The notes below the pieces were generated by a model that searched no databases, was not told the DNA's origin, and worked only from the letters and a program-made list of their open reading frames with translations. 64,000 bases of DNA. It comes from Zerene cesonia. Taxonomy: Eukaryota > Arthropoda > Insecta > Lepidoptera > Pieridae. Location: positions 8,937,967-9,001,966 of the forward strand of contig NC_052120.1 in the NCBI RefSeq assembly GCF_012273895.1. The letters run 5' to 3'. The position numbers and the translations under genes were made by a program. Positions 47,353-62,534 of the stretch are shown here, piece by piece (position 1 is the first letter of the stretch; every line of letters starts with the position of its first letter).

Positions 47353-48938
47353 AGCCTATGTTAAAAGGTATAGAAATGTTAAAAGGATGACCTTTCTATA
47401 AACTTGATACTAGTAAAATCTATCAGCTGTTTCATAGAAAAAGAGAAATAAACACGACTCTTTCAAACCTATAGTACGTTATAGGTTATATTTAATGCTA
47501 AGAGAAATCTGTAATCCATCATTATTCATCAATATTTCATTCATGCACCGGACGCTTTATAAAACCTCCCCTTCCTCTTGCTATTTGAATCATTTATAGG
47601 GAAAGACAGAAATGCTTATTTGGTATGATTTTGATTATTTGTTATATTAGTTGAATCACACTAATATTGTAAATGTTGAACTTTATTTGGTTATATAATT
47701 TTAAATAACTATGTTTGTAAATTTATCCATACCTACAATTACTAATTTCGACGCTTAAAACTTTTTATGCGCTCTTACTATAAGGTCTAATATGTAGGTA
47801 TGTGTTTTATTATATTATTATTTAAATCATTTTTTTTATTTACGATAATAATTTTAACAGAAAGGTATGATAAATTACATTTAATCAAACATTGAATACA
47901 AAATGGAAACACTTTTATACCATACGATTAAAAACAAGTTACCATAACCTTTGGAATGAAAATTTAACCAACTCATGATAAAATATAATTCCAAATGTAA
48001 AACGTACGGAGAATTCGGGCTGGAATCATTTGCGTCTGTTATCTCTTTTTGACTTACTAAAATTTGTGAGCGACAAAAGAGACGGAAGATCTCTGCAGGG
48101 AGTGAGGAAATTATAGGGCTGGCTACGCTCGGTTGTAATGATAGATTACGATGTTCTGTCGGTGTTCTGTTAATGAGAATTGTGGTAGCCCCGGATCTGA
48201 AGCTATTTTCGCGGTTTAATTTTTCTTTTTTCGAATCTGCTTAATGGTTTTACATCATGAAAGTGGCCAGCATTAAAATGGCAGTTATCTTTATATTATT
48301 TTGTTAATAATTTTTCTTCATTTGTTCATTGGTGGAATAGAATAAATATGGATGAAATTGAAGGGTACGTGAGAAATTGATTAAAAATATACATTTGTTA
48401 TTTCTGTCCAGGAATCCTACATAACTTTAAGTGCATGAGATCGTAAATTCGAACAAATATGAGAATATATATAAAGTTAGGATATAGTCGTATCTTCTAT
48501 GGGTTTATTACTTATAAACGTCGACGTCAATGCCTAACCTTTATGGCTGAGCTTTATGTCACTGTAATTTAATTCGTGTTTGTGGAAATACTGCCCTAAG
48601 CCTTATGGTTATGTTATTTTGAGGAGATAGGTATGAATATCATTCAATTGATAGGCCTTTCAAAAATATAATCGTATAAATAGAATTCTATGATGAAATT
48701 ATATGGTATTTTTAGTATTTATGTTCTATGTTAGATCAAAGTTAGATCATAGTTGGATTGTAAAAATATAGTTTTAAGATATGATAAACTCAAACTTAAA
48801 AGCTTTTTTTATGTACACTTTTAAATGTATTTTTGAATAGTGATTTTTTTACTCTTTTAAGATATTAATATTACTACTACAATACAGCAGAAATTAAATT
48901 CATGATACAACTATCCAGCTGTTGGTTTTATTATTAAG

Positions 48939-49048
48939 ACTAACTTTTGGCCACGGCTTCGCGCACGTTAAATACGAAGTAGTTTAATAGATGTTATTAT
49001 ACATATAAACCTCCCTCTTGAAGTACTTAAAAAAACATCAAAATCCGT
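48939..49048 (+). repeat. Interspersed repeat family A, truncated copy 4
   Basis: ACTAACTTTTGGCCACGGCT, ACGAAGTAGTTTAATAGATG and AAACCTCCCTCTTGAAGTAC, ending CATCAAAATCCGT. The distal part is missing. Confidence 0.7.
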
Positions 49049-52000
49049 ATATTATCTAGTGATATTCCATTTATTGTGCTTAAGCTTTTTGAATCAATGG
49101 TAAAAAATTGTCATAGAAATTTTATCTGTACCACAAGTATTATAACGATGTGTATCACCTGTCGAGTATAAATGGAAACTCTTATATATAAATAGATTAT
49201 TACTTAATATATACCAAAATGTAAGAATATAACTAGTCTTGTAATGATCAAGCATTGACATTGATTGATTCTAGATCCTTAATTATAGATGTTTTGGAAA
49301 ATAAATATTGTTTCAATGTGCGCTGCTCATATGTATAGATATATACCATATGGAAGTGGTATGCTTGTAAATGGAGCGTCCAATGGAATAAATATTATGT
49401 TAACTATTCTTTTAAATATGTGTGTGTGTTAAATATTAAATATACAAGACGGTATATAAGAAATAACCCACACTACAAACAAGTAACAACTTAATTTATC
49501 TCGCCATAGATTTCATAATTCAACAAACGATAGCCGACGCATAATTCACTTGATATAATATCGACTCGATACAGTTTGCCTTTATCGAGAATAGAACCGG
49601 CGACTCGTTAGTTATGCGCAAGGGCTATCGTGTTTCGATAATGTCCGCCTTGTCTGCCCCACGATGTGCATGGATTTTGGATTTTTATTTATTGATCGCT
49701 GTTCAGTGCATTGGAGCGTGTAGACGCGCCTTAAAATACAGATAACAAAAACACAAGCTGCTATTCTTTTTAATCTGTTGACACACTGTTAATTCATATA
49801 GACGCGATAGGTTTTGCGTAAGCGATGTTTGCTTGTTTATTGTGAGTGCGATTAAAATTGTCCAGTGTTTTTACTCTTTACAATATTCTGCGTTAAAAGT
49901 GAAAACAAATTGGTTTATAGCTTGTCTAGATTTGGCGGTTACTTTTTAAAATAATTATAGAATAGTGTTGCTATTAAATAAAATTAAAAATAGAGCACAT
50001 TCGAAGCAGCATATATACTATTTTAATATGGGTATCGAAACTTGTTTCACACGAAATACAAGATTAATGTAAGTATAACGAAATTAAATCCGAAACGTAA
50101 TTTAATCAGCGCTGAGTTTGACTACACGCTTCAGTGGTTCAATGAGAACTGGAAACAATTGCTATCAGGACAAATAAGGTTCTGTGCATATTTCATTTAA
50201 ATAAAAAACAAATTACATAAGTAGAAAAATATACTTACGCAGATGTTACATAACAGACGTTTCCGTTGCTAACCGTACTATCAATTTATAGGTTAAAATC
50301 TAGCTTAGTACGTTATGATTATGATTTTTTGTTTTTTTTTATTTTTTAAGGTTAGTTCCACTAGATACTTAAATAAAAATAATCGATTCATACAGTAAAT
50401 AAATATTTCAGGCTTCCTTTTCCTTCCTATAGTTTTCTTATACAAAAATCTTAACTGTTGTATTATAAATAACACAACTTTAGTATTTTATTTTATACCT
50501 TAACAACATACTGTTTTTGTACTAGTTTTATTTTAGCTAACCGTAACGTTCATTAAAAATTGACAGTGCGTGATTCGCCTTACGCTTTAGTTCAATGCAC
50601 CCAAAGAAAAAGCAGCCGCAATTAAATCATAAATTTCGCAACCCAACCAACAATCACACCACAGATAATGAAACAAAACGAATCGATAAAAAAAACTCGA
50701 GTACCCTGTATTTCACATAAATGCAACATCGATATTTACTCGAGTAGGAAATTCGTTGGTCATTTCTTGATATTCTCAAGATAATCTGTATGTATTTTAG
50801 TGTAATACTAATCCATAAAGTGTATTGATTGATTAACTGAATTACTGTTTGTCGCCTTAACGTTACTAGTATTTTGAAGACTCTACGTTTATAAACGAGT
50901 ATTTTTGTAATGTTACAGTAATTTCTAACACAAGTGATGAAATATTAAAAATACAGATAAAAAACTCGTTATGTAATTTTTTTTTCATAAAAGGGAATGT
51001 TCGGAATTTAAAATGGAATGATTTTCATGAGAACATAGAAATAGCTGACATATCGCGGATTCTTGTTGATCAAAATCTATAGCGGGTCGATATCCTTCAA
51101 CGTTTCATCGGCAAATATTTCACTAAATCCTCGCCCTACCCTGTTTGATCGTAGCCTTGATAATATGCAAATAAGCGAGCCGACGATTTAAAAATAAAAA
51201 GGATTAACGTGAGATCGTTGTCCTCTTAAGTGACCCAAATAAGATAATTCTAAACGACACTTCGGGGTCCGGAGCTGTCAATAAGAATTAGGGATAATGT
51301 TGCTAGCTTTGAAAATCATTAATCTTCGCGATATCGGAACGAATGTTAACTATTACAATATCACAATTTTTTTGGCGCAACATATTACAACCATAAATAG
51401 CAATCAATAAAACGGCCCGATTACTCGCCAGTGAATTCCACGTTTTAAAAATTAGTAAGAATATTTTTTTGCGATAAGCTTAAATGATCGATATTATAAA
51501 AACACGTTTAAACCCCATAAAATTCACATCGATATCTCTCAAACGGCTCAAAACCTGATGATTGTTGTTAATAGACGTTAAGCTTTACCTGCCATAAATA
51601 AACATTACGCTACCTCTTAAAATGGCTGAACGGTCGAAAGAAAAAGCGTTTGAAGCGAGACATCCCAACAGGAGGCGAACCGGCGAGGGCAGACTAGTTT
51701 TTCATTATGGCAACTAACTATAGATGTTGAATGTCTCTGCGTCGATAGGTTAGAAAAAAATGTATAGAACTTCATTTTGTTTATCTATCTGTAGTTTGCA
51801 AGCAATATGCGTTCAAAGAATTTGCAGCATTTTATTCGCTCATAAATATCGCTTGATCGGCCTCTGTATGTAAAATACATGTAGTGTTGTATGAAATACG
51901 AAAGGTAATGCGGAAAAAATACGTTTATGTTGGACGTGGACGTGTGGAGATCGAAACCTGTACAATCAATCTAATGCGGACTTGTTTGTCCCATATTTCG

Positions 52001-54267
52001 AGTTTTTTCGTCGTTGCTAGTCTGTGCCTGGGGTTCTGACCAATTCAAATCCTGTTTTCTACAGTCTATGGTATAATTTATCCATCAAATAGATAAGCTA
52101 CGGGGTGAAAGAAATATAACTAGTGGCCAGATAGATATTTTCTTTTACCTGTATAAAGTATTCTATAAATAGTATCTTAATACTTATTTTCGTAATGAGA
52201 ACACAAACTCAATTTCAATATTGCCATATTCAAGCGTCAATAAATCACAACACGGAACCCGATCTAACCAAAAGAACAGAACTCATTTCTTCCTTAATCG
52301 GTGTTATTAAAAAAATTGTTTCACTAATTGTTTATGCCAAGATGGCGGGTTTTAATTTTTATCTGGTTTTAGTAGCATCAAAGCTTTTATGAGACTACGG
52401 TTACCGAATCTGGTTTTTGATTACTACAAAATGGATGCGAGCGGTAAATGTTTCAAATTTGCACTCAGATTTATTTATAGAGATAAGTTTTCTAGAATAT
52501 ATACCATTTTTAATTACAGGTTAAAAAAATTATCTTAAATGGCAACTTCGTCACACAGCTTCTAATTATAAACGCGGGGACAAAAAAACAAGGCATTATA
52601 CAATACATGTATATTATCTCTTAATTGTTTCATCTTTGATTTACGACGCAAAACTAGGCATATATGAATAATAAATAATAAAACGTATTAGTTAAAACTT
52701 GGGAATTTCAATTCATTAATAATAATGAATGGCTAATCGTGAAAGAATAATTGCTACATGCGTGTAACAGATACATAAATAATTTGGAAAATGATACCAT
52801 ATTCACCGATAGGCCAATTTGTCTTTTTTTAGTATGGCGTAGGTGCGATGATATTTCACAACTTTATTATATTTTGATTTTATAATTTCCGCCTCCCGTT
52901 AGCTTCGCACGTTGTTGTTAGACTACTACTGGCCTTGTTTGTATAACAGCTACATAATTCTAAAATTCAATGTTTTCTTTGATTAATGATTAAATTAAAG
53001 TTTCCATTCACGAAAGCGTGAGATTCCTAAATCATTTAAATATCTACAAATTTTAAGTATAAAAATTGCCACATACGAAAATTGTAGTAAGAATAAATGA
53101 CAAATGAAGCCTATTAAGTCTGCCGTTTTTACTACCGGTAATTAATTCATATCCAATTAATTATTATTTTTAAATTAATTGCGTGAAACGTAACGTTCGG
53201 AATCCGAAATCTGCCGCTCATTAAACCTAATGTACTTTATACATCGGCGATTAGATCAAAAGGAATCTATCAAGTTTAATATTACCAACAATTTCCTGTG
53301 TAAAATACGAAAGTGTGTGGTTATAAATAGTTTATTTCGTAGTTCAATGTTTGCAGACCCTTTTCAAATCTTTAAATGAAATGGTCTTTGCTCGATACAG
53401 AACAAAGAGGAGCTTGCATCGTGCATAGTATGTGTATTCGTACGACAGCAATTTTAGACAGTTTTCAAGAATATTAAAAAAAAATAATCTAGAATCAATA
53501 ACAACAAAGACAATGATTCAATATAATAAAAAGCATAACTGAATAAAAACCCTCTTATTCACATTGTCATATAACAAAGAGTGTAATACAACACAATATT
53601 ATTTCATTGTATTTCCCGAGAGTGTTAACACGGACAGTTATTACAAATTTCAAATTTAGTACCGACACACGCGTGTTCCACATTCCATCACTCGCTCTAT
53701 CATTTTTTTAGAAAGCTCGACGCTGCTTTTGATAACGCTCGACAAAATTACACCCTAATATCTAAGTATAGAGTTGAGATTAACTTGTCAATGTTTTATT
53801 TTGTAATTAAGGTCCGAGGGCCGACCATGATATTGTTTTTTATGGGAGAATAGTGGATCTCGTAGATTATTCGACGTCGTTCAAGCCTGGTGAGGCTTTG
53901 GCGTCGATTAGCCTCCAACTATTGTGATACGAACATTCGTTAAGAATTTATTCATAGCTGAGATGTGAGAGCTTATGAATTGTGAATTATATTATAAATG
54001 CTTTCGTCGGTTCGTAGAATTGTGACTATAGAACTCTTGATCGTTGAATTTTTCGATTATAATTTTCTTTACGTTATAAAATATGAAAGTATTCAGACTT
54101 GTTTGTATAATTTGCGTCGAATGCAAGTTGCGTTTATAAAACACAGCACATTTGTTTTAGATTTTTTTTGTTTAGCAAAAAGAGCAAAAACGCTTATGAA
54201 TATAATATTGTATATTTGACCTTCATGCTATATGAGTTCATTAAAAAAAGGTTTAAAATTTATCTAG

Positions 54268-54437
54268 CACTAGCTGTTCGCCCCGGCTTCGCCCGTGGTA
54301 CATATATAGTCTATGTTACTCGTGGATAATGTAGCTTTTGAATGGTGAAACAATTTTTAAAATCGGTCCAGCAGTTTTTGAGCCCATTCATTACAACCAA
54401 ACAAACAAAGTTTTCCTCTTTATAATATTAGTGTAGA
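54268..54437 (+). repeat. Non-LTR retroelement 3' end fragment
   Basis: CACTAGCTGTTCGCCCCGGC, TTCGCCCGTGGTACATATAT, AAATCGGTCCAGCAGTTTTT and a closing TTTATAATATTAGTGTAGAT. The start and end phrases are typical of lepidopteran non-LTR tails. Confidence 0.65.
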
Positions 54438-55704
54438 TAAAATATTCATTCCACATTCATTTGTTTACCACCTCCTCTCATCACAGTTTCAATAAAAAAG
54501 CACGGCGAAACAATACAAATCATTCAACTTTGCGAACGTATAGCACGAACATTACCCGGCCAATTGCGAAATCCATTGACTGGCACTCAAATCAGAAGCA
54601 TCAGGTGGCAATCTCGTCTGGCAGAATTAATTTTACGACGCCAGATAAGCGGTGCCACCCGCAACAGATCGGTATCGCTGACCCGAGGTTCAAATGCAGA
54701 CATTTCTATGTTTTCATAATTTCTATTGCCACATTCCTCTTGTTATTTTTGAATAAAGAACGTACCTAATGGTTAGCGTTCCTTTTTCAAATTTTGTTTC
54801 AGTTCGGAACACTTTATTTTTTTCGTCATCTTACTAATATTAAATAGAATTGTACAGTTTTCTAGATAATAGATATATGTATGATAAATAATAAATTATC
54901 TTATAATGGTTGTGAAAAAAACTTAAATAATAAAAAACAATGTAGTATAAATACATCAAAAATATAAAATCGATGAATTTGTACTTATCTTCATCATATT
55001 TTAAACCAAGAAGGTTCTTCATAAAATGGTTTTTATATTTAACGTTATATCGCGTGCACACTTAACGTCAAACAATCATAACACTGAAGCACTCAGTGTA
55101 AATCAGCCATTACAATTCAGTAGCTAAAAGTTTAAAAGCTAGTCAGCTGTCATCATTACGCGGAGGAAAGTCAACCTCTGACACGGTAAACTGGGCCAGT
55201 GATAGCCCGTTATCTCTCATCTAATAGTTTCAAGCATGTTTCAAGGTAGAATATTGTACGTCATACTTTTACTTGTTCGGAATTTGAAATTATTTCTTTT
55301 TAAGCGCGGGAACAAATAATTTGCAAATTAAATGCTTCCACATTTTTTTAATGATTAATCGAGCGTAGGATTCCTTAATTAATTAAAGTATTAAATATTT
55401 GCTTAGAGAAATCCATATACGAAATTTGTACTGAGATCTAATGTTATGATAAATGGTTTCTATTATGCTGATCATTTTTATAACTGGTTATGGACCCATA
55501 TCCAATTAATTTTCACATTAAATTAATTCCATTAACATCAATTTACTTAGAAATCGTTTTAAATGACGTCTACTAACCACCAAGATAAAGAATGTAAAAA
55601 ATTGCGGTAAATATTAAACTGCGCCTTTTTAAAACTATACAGATAACTTTTAGTCGCGGTTTCGCTTGCCTCTTTACTGTATTGTAATAATTATAAAAAC
55701 TGTC

Positions 55705-55862
55705 TGTGTATTTAGAAATCAAAGACTTTTAAACGCGATTTATGCATTATATTATTAACCCGACGTTTCGAATATTTAACAGCGAGCATGGTCTCCCCAT
55801 TTAAAAGTCTTTAATTTCTAAATATATGATACTCGCGTAAAATCAAACACAAGAAAATACTA
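55705..55862. repeat. Interspersed repeat family E, copy with inverted half
   Basis: The left part reads in reverse (AAACGCGATTTATGCATTAT, AACCCGACGTTTCGAATATT, CAGCGAGCATGGTCTCC). The right part reads forward (AAAGTCTTTAATTTCTAAAT, ACTCGCGTAAAATCAAACAC). In the other copies both parts share one orientation. Confidence 0.75.
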
Positions 55863-56437
55863 TGCCTATTTCTGATTTTCCTACTATGTCTATACAAAAT
55901 TACGCCCATTGATTAGATTATTCAAATTCAATTGATTTTAAATAGTTCGGCATAGTATTCATATCTTGAATATATAAATAGTAAATATTCTAAGAATAAG
56001 ATGCGAATCAATAGCATGCTTTAGAATACTTAACGGTACATCAAATTTTATGAACCACAAAAAGTTCTAACAAAACTGACTAGTTAAATATTAGATCGGC
56101 TTAAATATATAAACTAAATAATATAAAGAACGTATAATTATATATCTGTACATATAAATCCTTCAACTATATGAACAAATATAACTGAAAGTTAAACAGT
56201 AAAACTGTTAATATAATATCGATTAATTCTATTGAAATGCACATTGATTACCTATAAAATTATATAAGTTTTCAAGCCATTTGCAAATGAATGTAATTTA
56301 TAGGTTTGGTTATAATTTATGTCGTTGTATATGCGATTGTTCAACCAACAGTTTGATAATCGGCAATCGATAGTAAGCGAAAACTATAAATGTAGCTTAG
56401 GTCTATTATTTTAATGTATATGTTTATGTTTTATATT

Positions 56438-56620
56438 AGACGGTCGTCCTGGCTCCGCCTGGTTATCGAGTTTTCTGTCTTATCCCAAGGGAGAATTTAA
56501 TAGGGATAAAAAGTATTCTATCACCCAAGTCAGCTCATACCCTGTTTCCATCATTCATCCGTTCAGTAGTTTCAGCGTGATTCACGGACAAACATCCAAA
56601 CGAACTTTCAAAAATTAGTT
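56438..56620 (+). repeat. Non-LTR retroelement 3' end fragment
   Basis: GACGGTCGTCCTGGCTCCGC, TTATCCCAAGGGAGAATTTA, GGGATAAAAAGTATTCTATC and TCCGTTCAGTAGTTTCAGCG occur in order, ending near CAAACGAACTTTC. It is similar to family B in layout. Confidence 0.6.
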
Positions 56621-58723
56621 TGATTTTATGTACAATTACAAGTTGTGTTTAATTATCTGTTTACAACATTAAAACCAGTATTAATTTAATTTATCTTAAA
56701 AACTGTTAAACCTTTACTAAACAATTAACTAAACGAATAAAATGTGAAAATAAGAGAGTATAAACAATATATATATAAATATTATATTATTATTATTATA
56801 AATGTAGAATAAAATGAAGCAAGAATTATTCAAATAACTGTATTTAAAGTGAGTCGAATCACGAATACCAGTAGCGCAGGTACATTGTGCAGTTAACAGT
56901 ACAGAAAAGGAAGCAAAAACCCCTGCCAGCATCTACCTTTAACCTAAATCTGTGCAAAACTTTACGATAATTGTCATAGAAATTCATTTAGATAATGAAG
57001 TACGCATGCATTCAGCCTTAGGTCACACTGATTAGGGCTCTTTACGACCACCTTCCCTCTAATATACACGCAATTGTGACCATTATTAACTGATCAAATT
57101 TAGTGGCCAACGTTTCCTCGTTAGTGTAATTGAGACGTTAAGATACTGTCCGTGGGAGATTTCTTGGAACTATTGAATTGTCTTATCTGCGTGATGTAGG
57201 GGCTTCATAAATGCACTTATATTCATCTCAATCGAGTTTATAATGAGAACTTTTTGGCACTGACTGCTAGTACCAAAACAAATGGTAATAGATTTTATGA
57301 ACGGAATGCAATTGCTGTATTTATAGTTATTTTATAGGTTACATCAGATAAAAATATATAGCCTTTTGCTGAATGTTATTTCAATTTGATATGTATAGAA
57401 TATGTAGGTTTCGGTAAGGTTTAATGGCAATAGAATACTGAGATCCTAACTAAATCCTACTCGAACCTGGTTTATAGGCTTCATAAAATATAGAGATTTC
57501 CAATAACACGCAACTAACCTTTTGGTCTGGGAAAGTTTGTAAAGTACGTAAATTTGTTAATGTTACGACAGCAGTAATTCGATAACACAGTAGTACATAT
57601 AAATTAATGGTTGATCACTATCGTGTTTCCTTTCAATAGTAACGATTTGTCGTATGATGTGAAAGCGTAGCTTACGTTCAATTTTATAAGATACGACACG
57701 ATTTATTTAGATTAAATGTCGTGTTATAAAACGGTTTTCTCGTCTTTCATTTGTTATTTGTAAGTGGCCTTTGTTACATTCTAACATTTTACATTCACTC
57801 CGGAGATAACTATGAGTTTTAGTTAAACTGTGTATTGTAAGAATCGTCAGCTTTACATCTACATAGATTTGAATTCATGAGCATTATTTATGGATGCCTA
57901 AGTTAACTTTTCGGCTTTATGCAACATATTATATTTTATTGCTACAAGAGTTTAATGGCACTTGTTCTGTCTGTACAGTTTCAAATAATGTTTAACTTAC
58001 TCTTCTATATAATAAATACTTACAAAAAAACTTTAATTTAAATAGCCTATCTTGATCCAAAAGTGTTATTATGTAAATATGTACGTGCAGAAAATTTTAT
58101 TTATGACTTTAGCTATATCCATCACAAAACAGAAGTGGTTCGAAGGGGCTTAGTAAATGATATGTTTTTAGAATGCGTGTCGCCCCTTTCCTCTTCTATG
58201 TACTAGCAATCTTCGCAATGAACGCATTACATTGCACGTTCGTTTGCTTAGCTAAAGATGGTACCTAGCGTTGCGAGCAATGTATAATTTTCATTATGTA
58301 ATTGTGCCGTTTTTGTCAATATACAGACCGCCCATAAATTCGTTATAATTCTTTCGCATGTTGTGATATCAACGTCGCCTTTAAATCATAAAAATCGTTA
58401 AATCATAATCTAACTAAAACTGGACATTACAAACTGTCGAAAAATTGTTATCCGTAACGTGTACTTGCAATTCAAAATAATCTTTTTCGTTAGACTATAA
58501 TTCAGATGTTTTGCAGTTATATAGAGAATACATTTCCCAAACGTCCCTCAGCTAAGGTTGGTAGTCGAAGGAGCAAGGCGAGGTGCTTATTTCTGTGCAG
58601 TTTAAAATTATCAAAACCTAACTGAACCCATAATATTATGATTCCATATATTATAATCTATACTATCTAACCCACATATAATATAAAATTATAAGCAGTA
58701 TGTTATAGATATAGAGATAGATC

Positions 58724-58855
58724 GTGACCACGCTCGCTGTAAAGTGTTCGAAACGTCGGGTTAATAATATAATGAATAAATCGCGTTTAAATCGGTTAAA
58801 ATGTTTTTAATTTCTAAATGTATAATACTCGCGTAAAATCAAACACAAGAAAATA
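58724..58855 (+). repeat. Interspersed repeat family E, copy 3
   Basis: CGTGACCACGCTCGCTGTAA, GTTCGAAACGTCGGGTTAAT, ATGAATAAATCGCGTTTAAA and ACTCGCGTAAAATCAAACAC, ending AAGAAAATACAT. Nearly identical to the copy at 29872. Confidence 0.8.
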
Positions 58856-58959
58856 CATATGTTATAGATATTTTTTCGACACTATGATCTGTATAGATTG
58901 TTACCAAACGGTGTTTACCATTATACTGTGACAATACAGAAACACGGGCGGTAATACAT

Positions 58960-59155
58960 AGGCCCATATCCTTTTCCTTACCCTTCCCAGTCCTTTCCTT
59001 TATTCCCATCGCCAATCCATTCTTAATCCCTTCCCAAAAAGTCGGCAATCCATTTGTAGAGGCGTCTGCAATGGACCTTATGCCTCTTCAAATGTTCATG
59101 GGCGGTGGTAGCGCTTACCATCAGGCGTCCCACCAGCTGCATTGCCGACTGTAAC
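58960..59155 (-). repeat. Interspersed repeat family D, copy 6
   Basis: Minus-strand order: GCCCATATCCTTTTCCTTAC, CAATCCATTTGTAGAGGCGT, TTCATGGGCGGTGGTAGCGC and ACCATCAGGCGTCCCACCAG. Well preserved; second subgroup. Confidence 0.8.
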
Positions 59156-60889
59156 ATAAAAAAAACACGGGTACGTAAGTGTCAAATTGAAAGATTAATA
59201 AGAGGAATTTTCTAGAACATGTGCCTTAAACAATGCGGGTAGATGTCAGACGCGTGTCCGACACTGCGCTATTGTTTTAGAGTTTTATTTTTATGCATAG
59301 AACAGGATTGAGTGAGTATATTGCGGAGATTTATACAAGTGACTGGGTTTTATAGCGCTTAACATGGGCTGATAGGGATGGGAAAATGTGGACTTGTTTT
59401 TTTGTGTTGTTACGTGTTGTTACGTGAATTTGCGATGTTTTAGAGCGTAATATTAGGAAATACTGGAGAATGTAAAAATTATTTGTGAACGTGATCGAAG
59501 AATGCAATAGTTTTTATATACGACTGTCGAAGTCGGGGTGAACAGCTAGTGTTTATATTATTGATAAGCTGTCATTTTGTGGTAAGCATCATCCGTTTTG
59601 ATATTTTCTATCATATTTCTCGCCAAAACGTAATGCTTATAATTCACTTAAAATACTTATGAAGAATCGCTTCATTTCGACGTCAATACATCATATAATC
59701 AGTGTGGGTTATTTTCAAAAATTTTAAAAAACCACGTGTACATTAATCTATAATAATAACCTACAATTTTAGCACTCAACGTTCTTAAAAATATCACCCA
59801 CTTTTTTCTTAAAATCGTTCAAAAAACGAACAAATTCAAATATAAATCCGTAAAAACAAATCATGCAGCTATTCGTTCAGGATCAGGCGATCCTCCCAAC
59901 TTTGCCTACGCTGCGTATGCTAATACGATCCGACACCGATGCGGGAAGAATGGACACGGCATTTGTTATGTAAATCCTTACGGCAGTGTGATTTATGCGG
60001 ATTTCCCACTGATGCTCACGCGTTTGAATTTTCTTTGCGCTGATAACACTTGACCCGCGGTTCGCTTGAATGACTAGATTATTCACATCGACTGTTTTTT
60101 TTTACTTATTTATATTTGAAGGGGATATGGTATTGTGGATAAAAGGTATGCAATTTCTTTGTATGATTCGTATAACTCTTTAGTTTTGAAACAAATCTTC
60201 AAGTCTACAAGCTTCTGATATCATTAAATCACTCCATACATAAACTAGATATGCATTTCCACGTCTGACATTATAGGTAATATACCATGTAATAATATAA
60301 TTTAAGACTCATTCAGACCCATAGACGTGTCACATACAGTGCTTGCACCATTTTCGCTCTTGTCCGATACATTCTTTACAAGCATTACCCTTATTCGATA
60401 AGCCCACACGGGATACCACATTTAAATTCAATACCAGCTATCCATTTTTCACAGCTCCGTAGCTGGCCGCGATGACGCCGCGAGATAGGCTAAAATCATA
60501 AATATACCTTTTACTGTCTACCAGAGCTTTGTCTTGGTGCCTTTTTGTTGCGAGTAAACTAGTTGTTGCACGCGGCTCCGTATTGTGTTGTCAGCTTTGA
60601 GTTATTAAAAAAGGCGCTACGCTTCCATTTCGAGCGGTGTGCTCCGTGGCGGGAATTTGAATTTAGAATCGCGGATTTGGTGTTGGAAGAACGCACAGAT
60701 TATAGAACAACGTTTTTTTTTTAAGAACATGCGTTGTTTTGCACAGATTATTATTTCGGATTTCATACTTCGACTTGGTAACAATATATTGGAATAAACA
60801 TAAGTCATTTAAACACACGTAGAGATTTTGCATGAAAATGGTATTATTTGACTTTCTTTTTATTGTATCATACAACATTTAAAGCTCAC

Positions 60890-61060
60890 TCAAAGTCGAA
60901 GCCATAAAGCAAACCGGAGCTGTCAAATCGTTTTTGTCGCTCTGTGGCGTTCAATCATGCGCCCACGTTGTCCCTCTTAATTAAAATGCATTACAGCCTT
61001 ACGGCAATCGATGACGGTAGATGTCGTGATTGCGCCCTTGCGAGAAGATTTATAAATGGA
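60890..61060. promoter_or_regulatory. Higher-complexity patch, candidate enhancer in the presumed dachsous intron
   Basis: About 170 bp of non-repetitive sequence with GGAGCTGTCAAATCG, CTTAATTAAAATGCATTACA, GGCAATCGATGACGG and AGATTTATAAATGG. The TAATTA- and TTTATA-type cores resemble homeodomain sites. The patch stands out from AT-rich flanks. The regulatory role is a guess from composition. Confidence 0.2.
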
Positions 61061-62534
61061 ATTAGAATGTGTTGATTTTTAAATCCGTTTTTGAGGGAAT
61101 TAATTCGTTAATTAAGGCGTAGATGTATGTGATAGGCTTAAGTTTTGATGCGATTTAAGGCTCTATTACTTTTAATGTAATTGCGTTGATTTTGATGGGA
61201 TTTTTTGTGAAGATGTATGGTTAAATATTGGTTTATTTATTACATTAGCGTTTTAATATGTTTCTATAGATATACTTACAGCATTTAATAGATTCAATAT
61301 TTTATGTAAATTAATAATAATTTGCGATTGACGTTTAAACCTAAAGTAAATAATCAATTTACAATTTTTTTTATATCACAATAAAATAATGAATTTTTGA
61401 GTATTAATATTTCCTCCAAGAAATTATTTCTGAAACCTGTTTTAAGATAATCGCTTAAAAGGTAATAATATTTTTCCACTAATTGAAAAAAATTAATTCC
61501 ATACTCATATCTCTTTTTATCTACGTCTGGTCTAGAAATGGAACTTGACGGAAGGTAATAGACTAGACTGAGAATGTAGTAAATTAAACATCCAGGGGTG
61601 TGGGGATTTCATTTTAGATATGAGCGTTATTTGTGGTATAAATTGATTGGAAAGTAATTTATGGTGTTGAGAGAACGTTTTATCAATTGGGTGGCAACCC
61701 TAATTTAAAAAGCTTAAACTGAATGGCTAAAGATTCGTTTTTCAAAAGTTGTTGCCATTCTCAATTTAAATTATTTAAGAAATTAAGATTTGCTATACGA
61801 AGGATGAATAAGTATATAAAAGAGATTAAGAAAATTTACAAGAAATTTAAATAAAGAACCATTTTTCATCGAACTTTTTTTTATGGTTTAAAAATGACAG
61901 ATATCTTATGAGACTTTACAGTGTTCTCATTTCATGGTAAATAAATTCCTGCCAACAAAAGAATATTATGTGTTTTTAAATTATTTTGCCTTCATTAATT
62001 TGTGCTAGTAGATAACTACAGTGCACTTTGAAGGTATATTAAATCATTGGTCACGGGTAATGCTAGTACAAGTCGGGGGCTATTACTCTATGTACAAGCG
62101 AACCTGCTTAGAAGCACGAAAACATTATCAAACGACATTGCACTCTATAGCAACGTGGTTAGGTCGATATTATGAAGATGCTAAGACTAATTGATTTAAA
62201 ATTGGGCTTCAATCGGTATTAACAGCTTTTGGCACAAATACCAAACACTATGTCGAAACTGAAATTAAATTTTTAGTCCTTTGTCGAGCTAGGTTTTAAT
62301 GTAGACCGTTGAGGCAATTGACTAGGTAATTCTATTTATAATTTATTCAGTTCAGGCTTAATTATATTTTGGTAAAGTTGGTAAAGGATAAGGTAATTTA
62401 CGTCGCGATTGTACTTTGGCGCTTAATTAGTTTTGCGTTCGACTGTACTTGGGTTCTTGATTGACTTTCTATTCAGATATCCATACGTAACAGTCCTCCT
62501 TCTAAGATCGATGCTGCTTAATATTTTGCATCAG

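Noticed and set aside
54461..54769. 102-codon open frame with a hydrophobic end
   Set aside because: No recognisable domain, weak start context and no splice or polyadenylation support; chance frame in intron is more likely.
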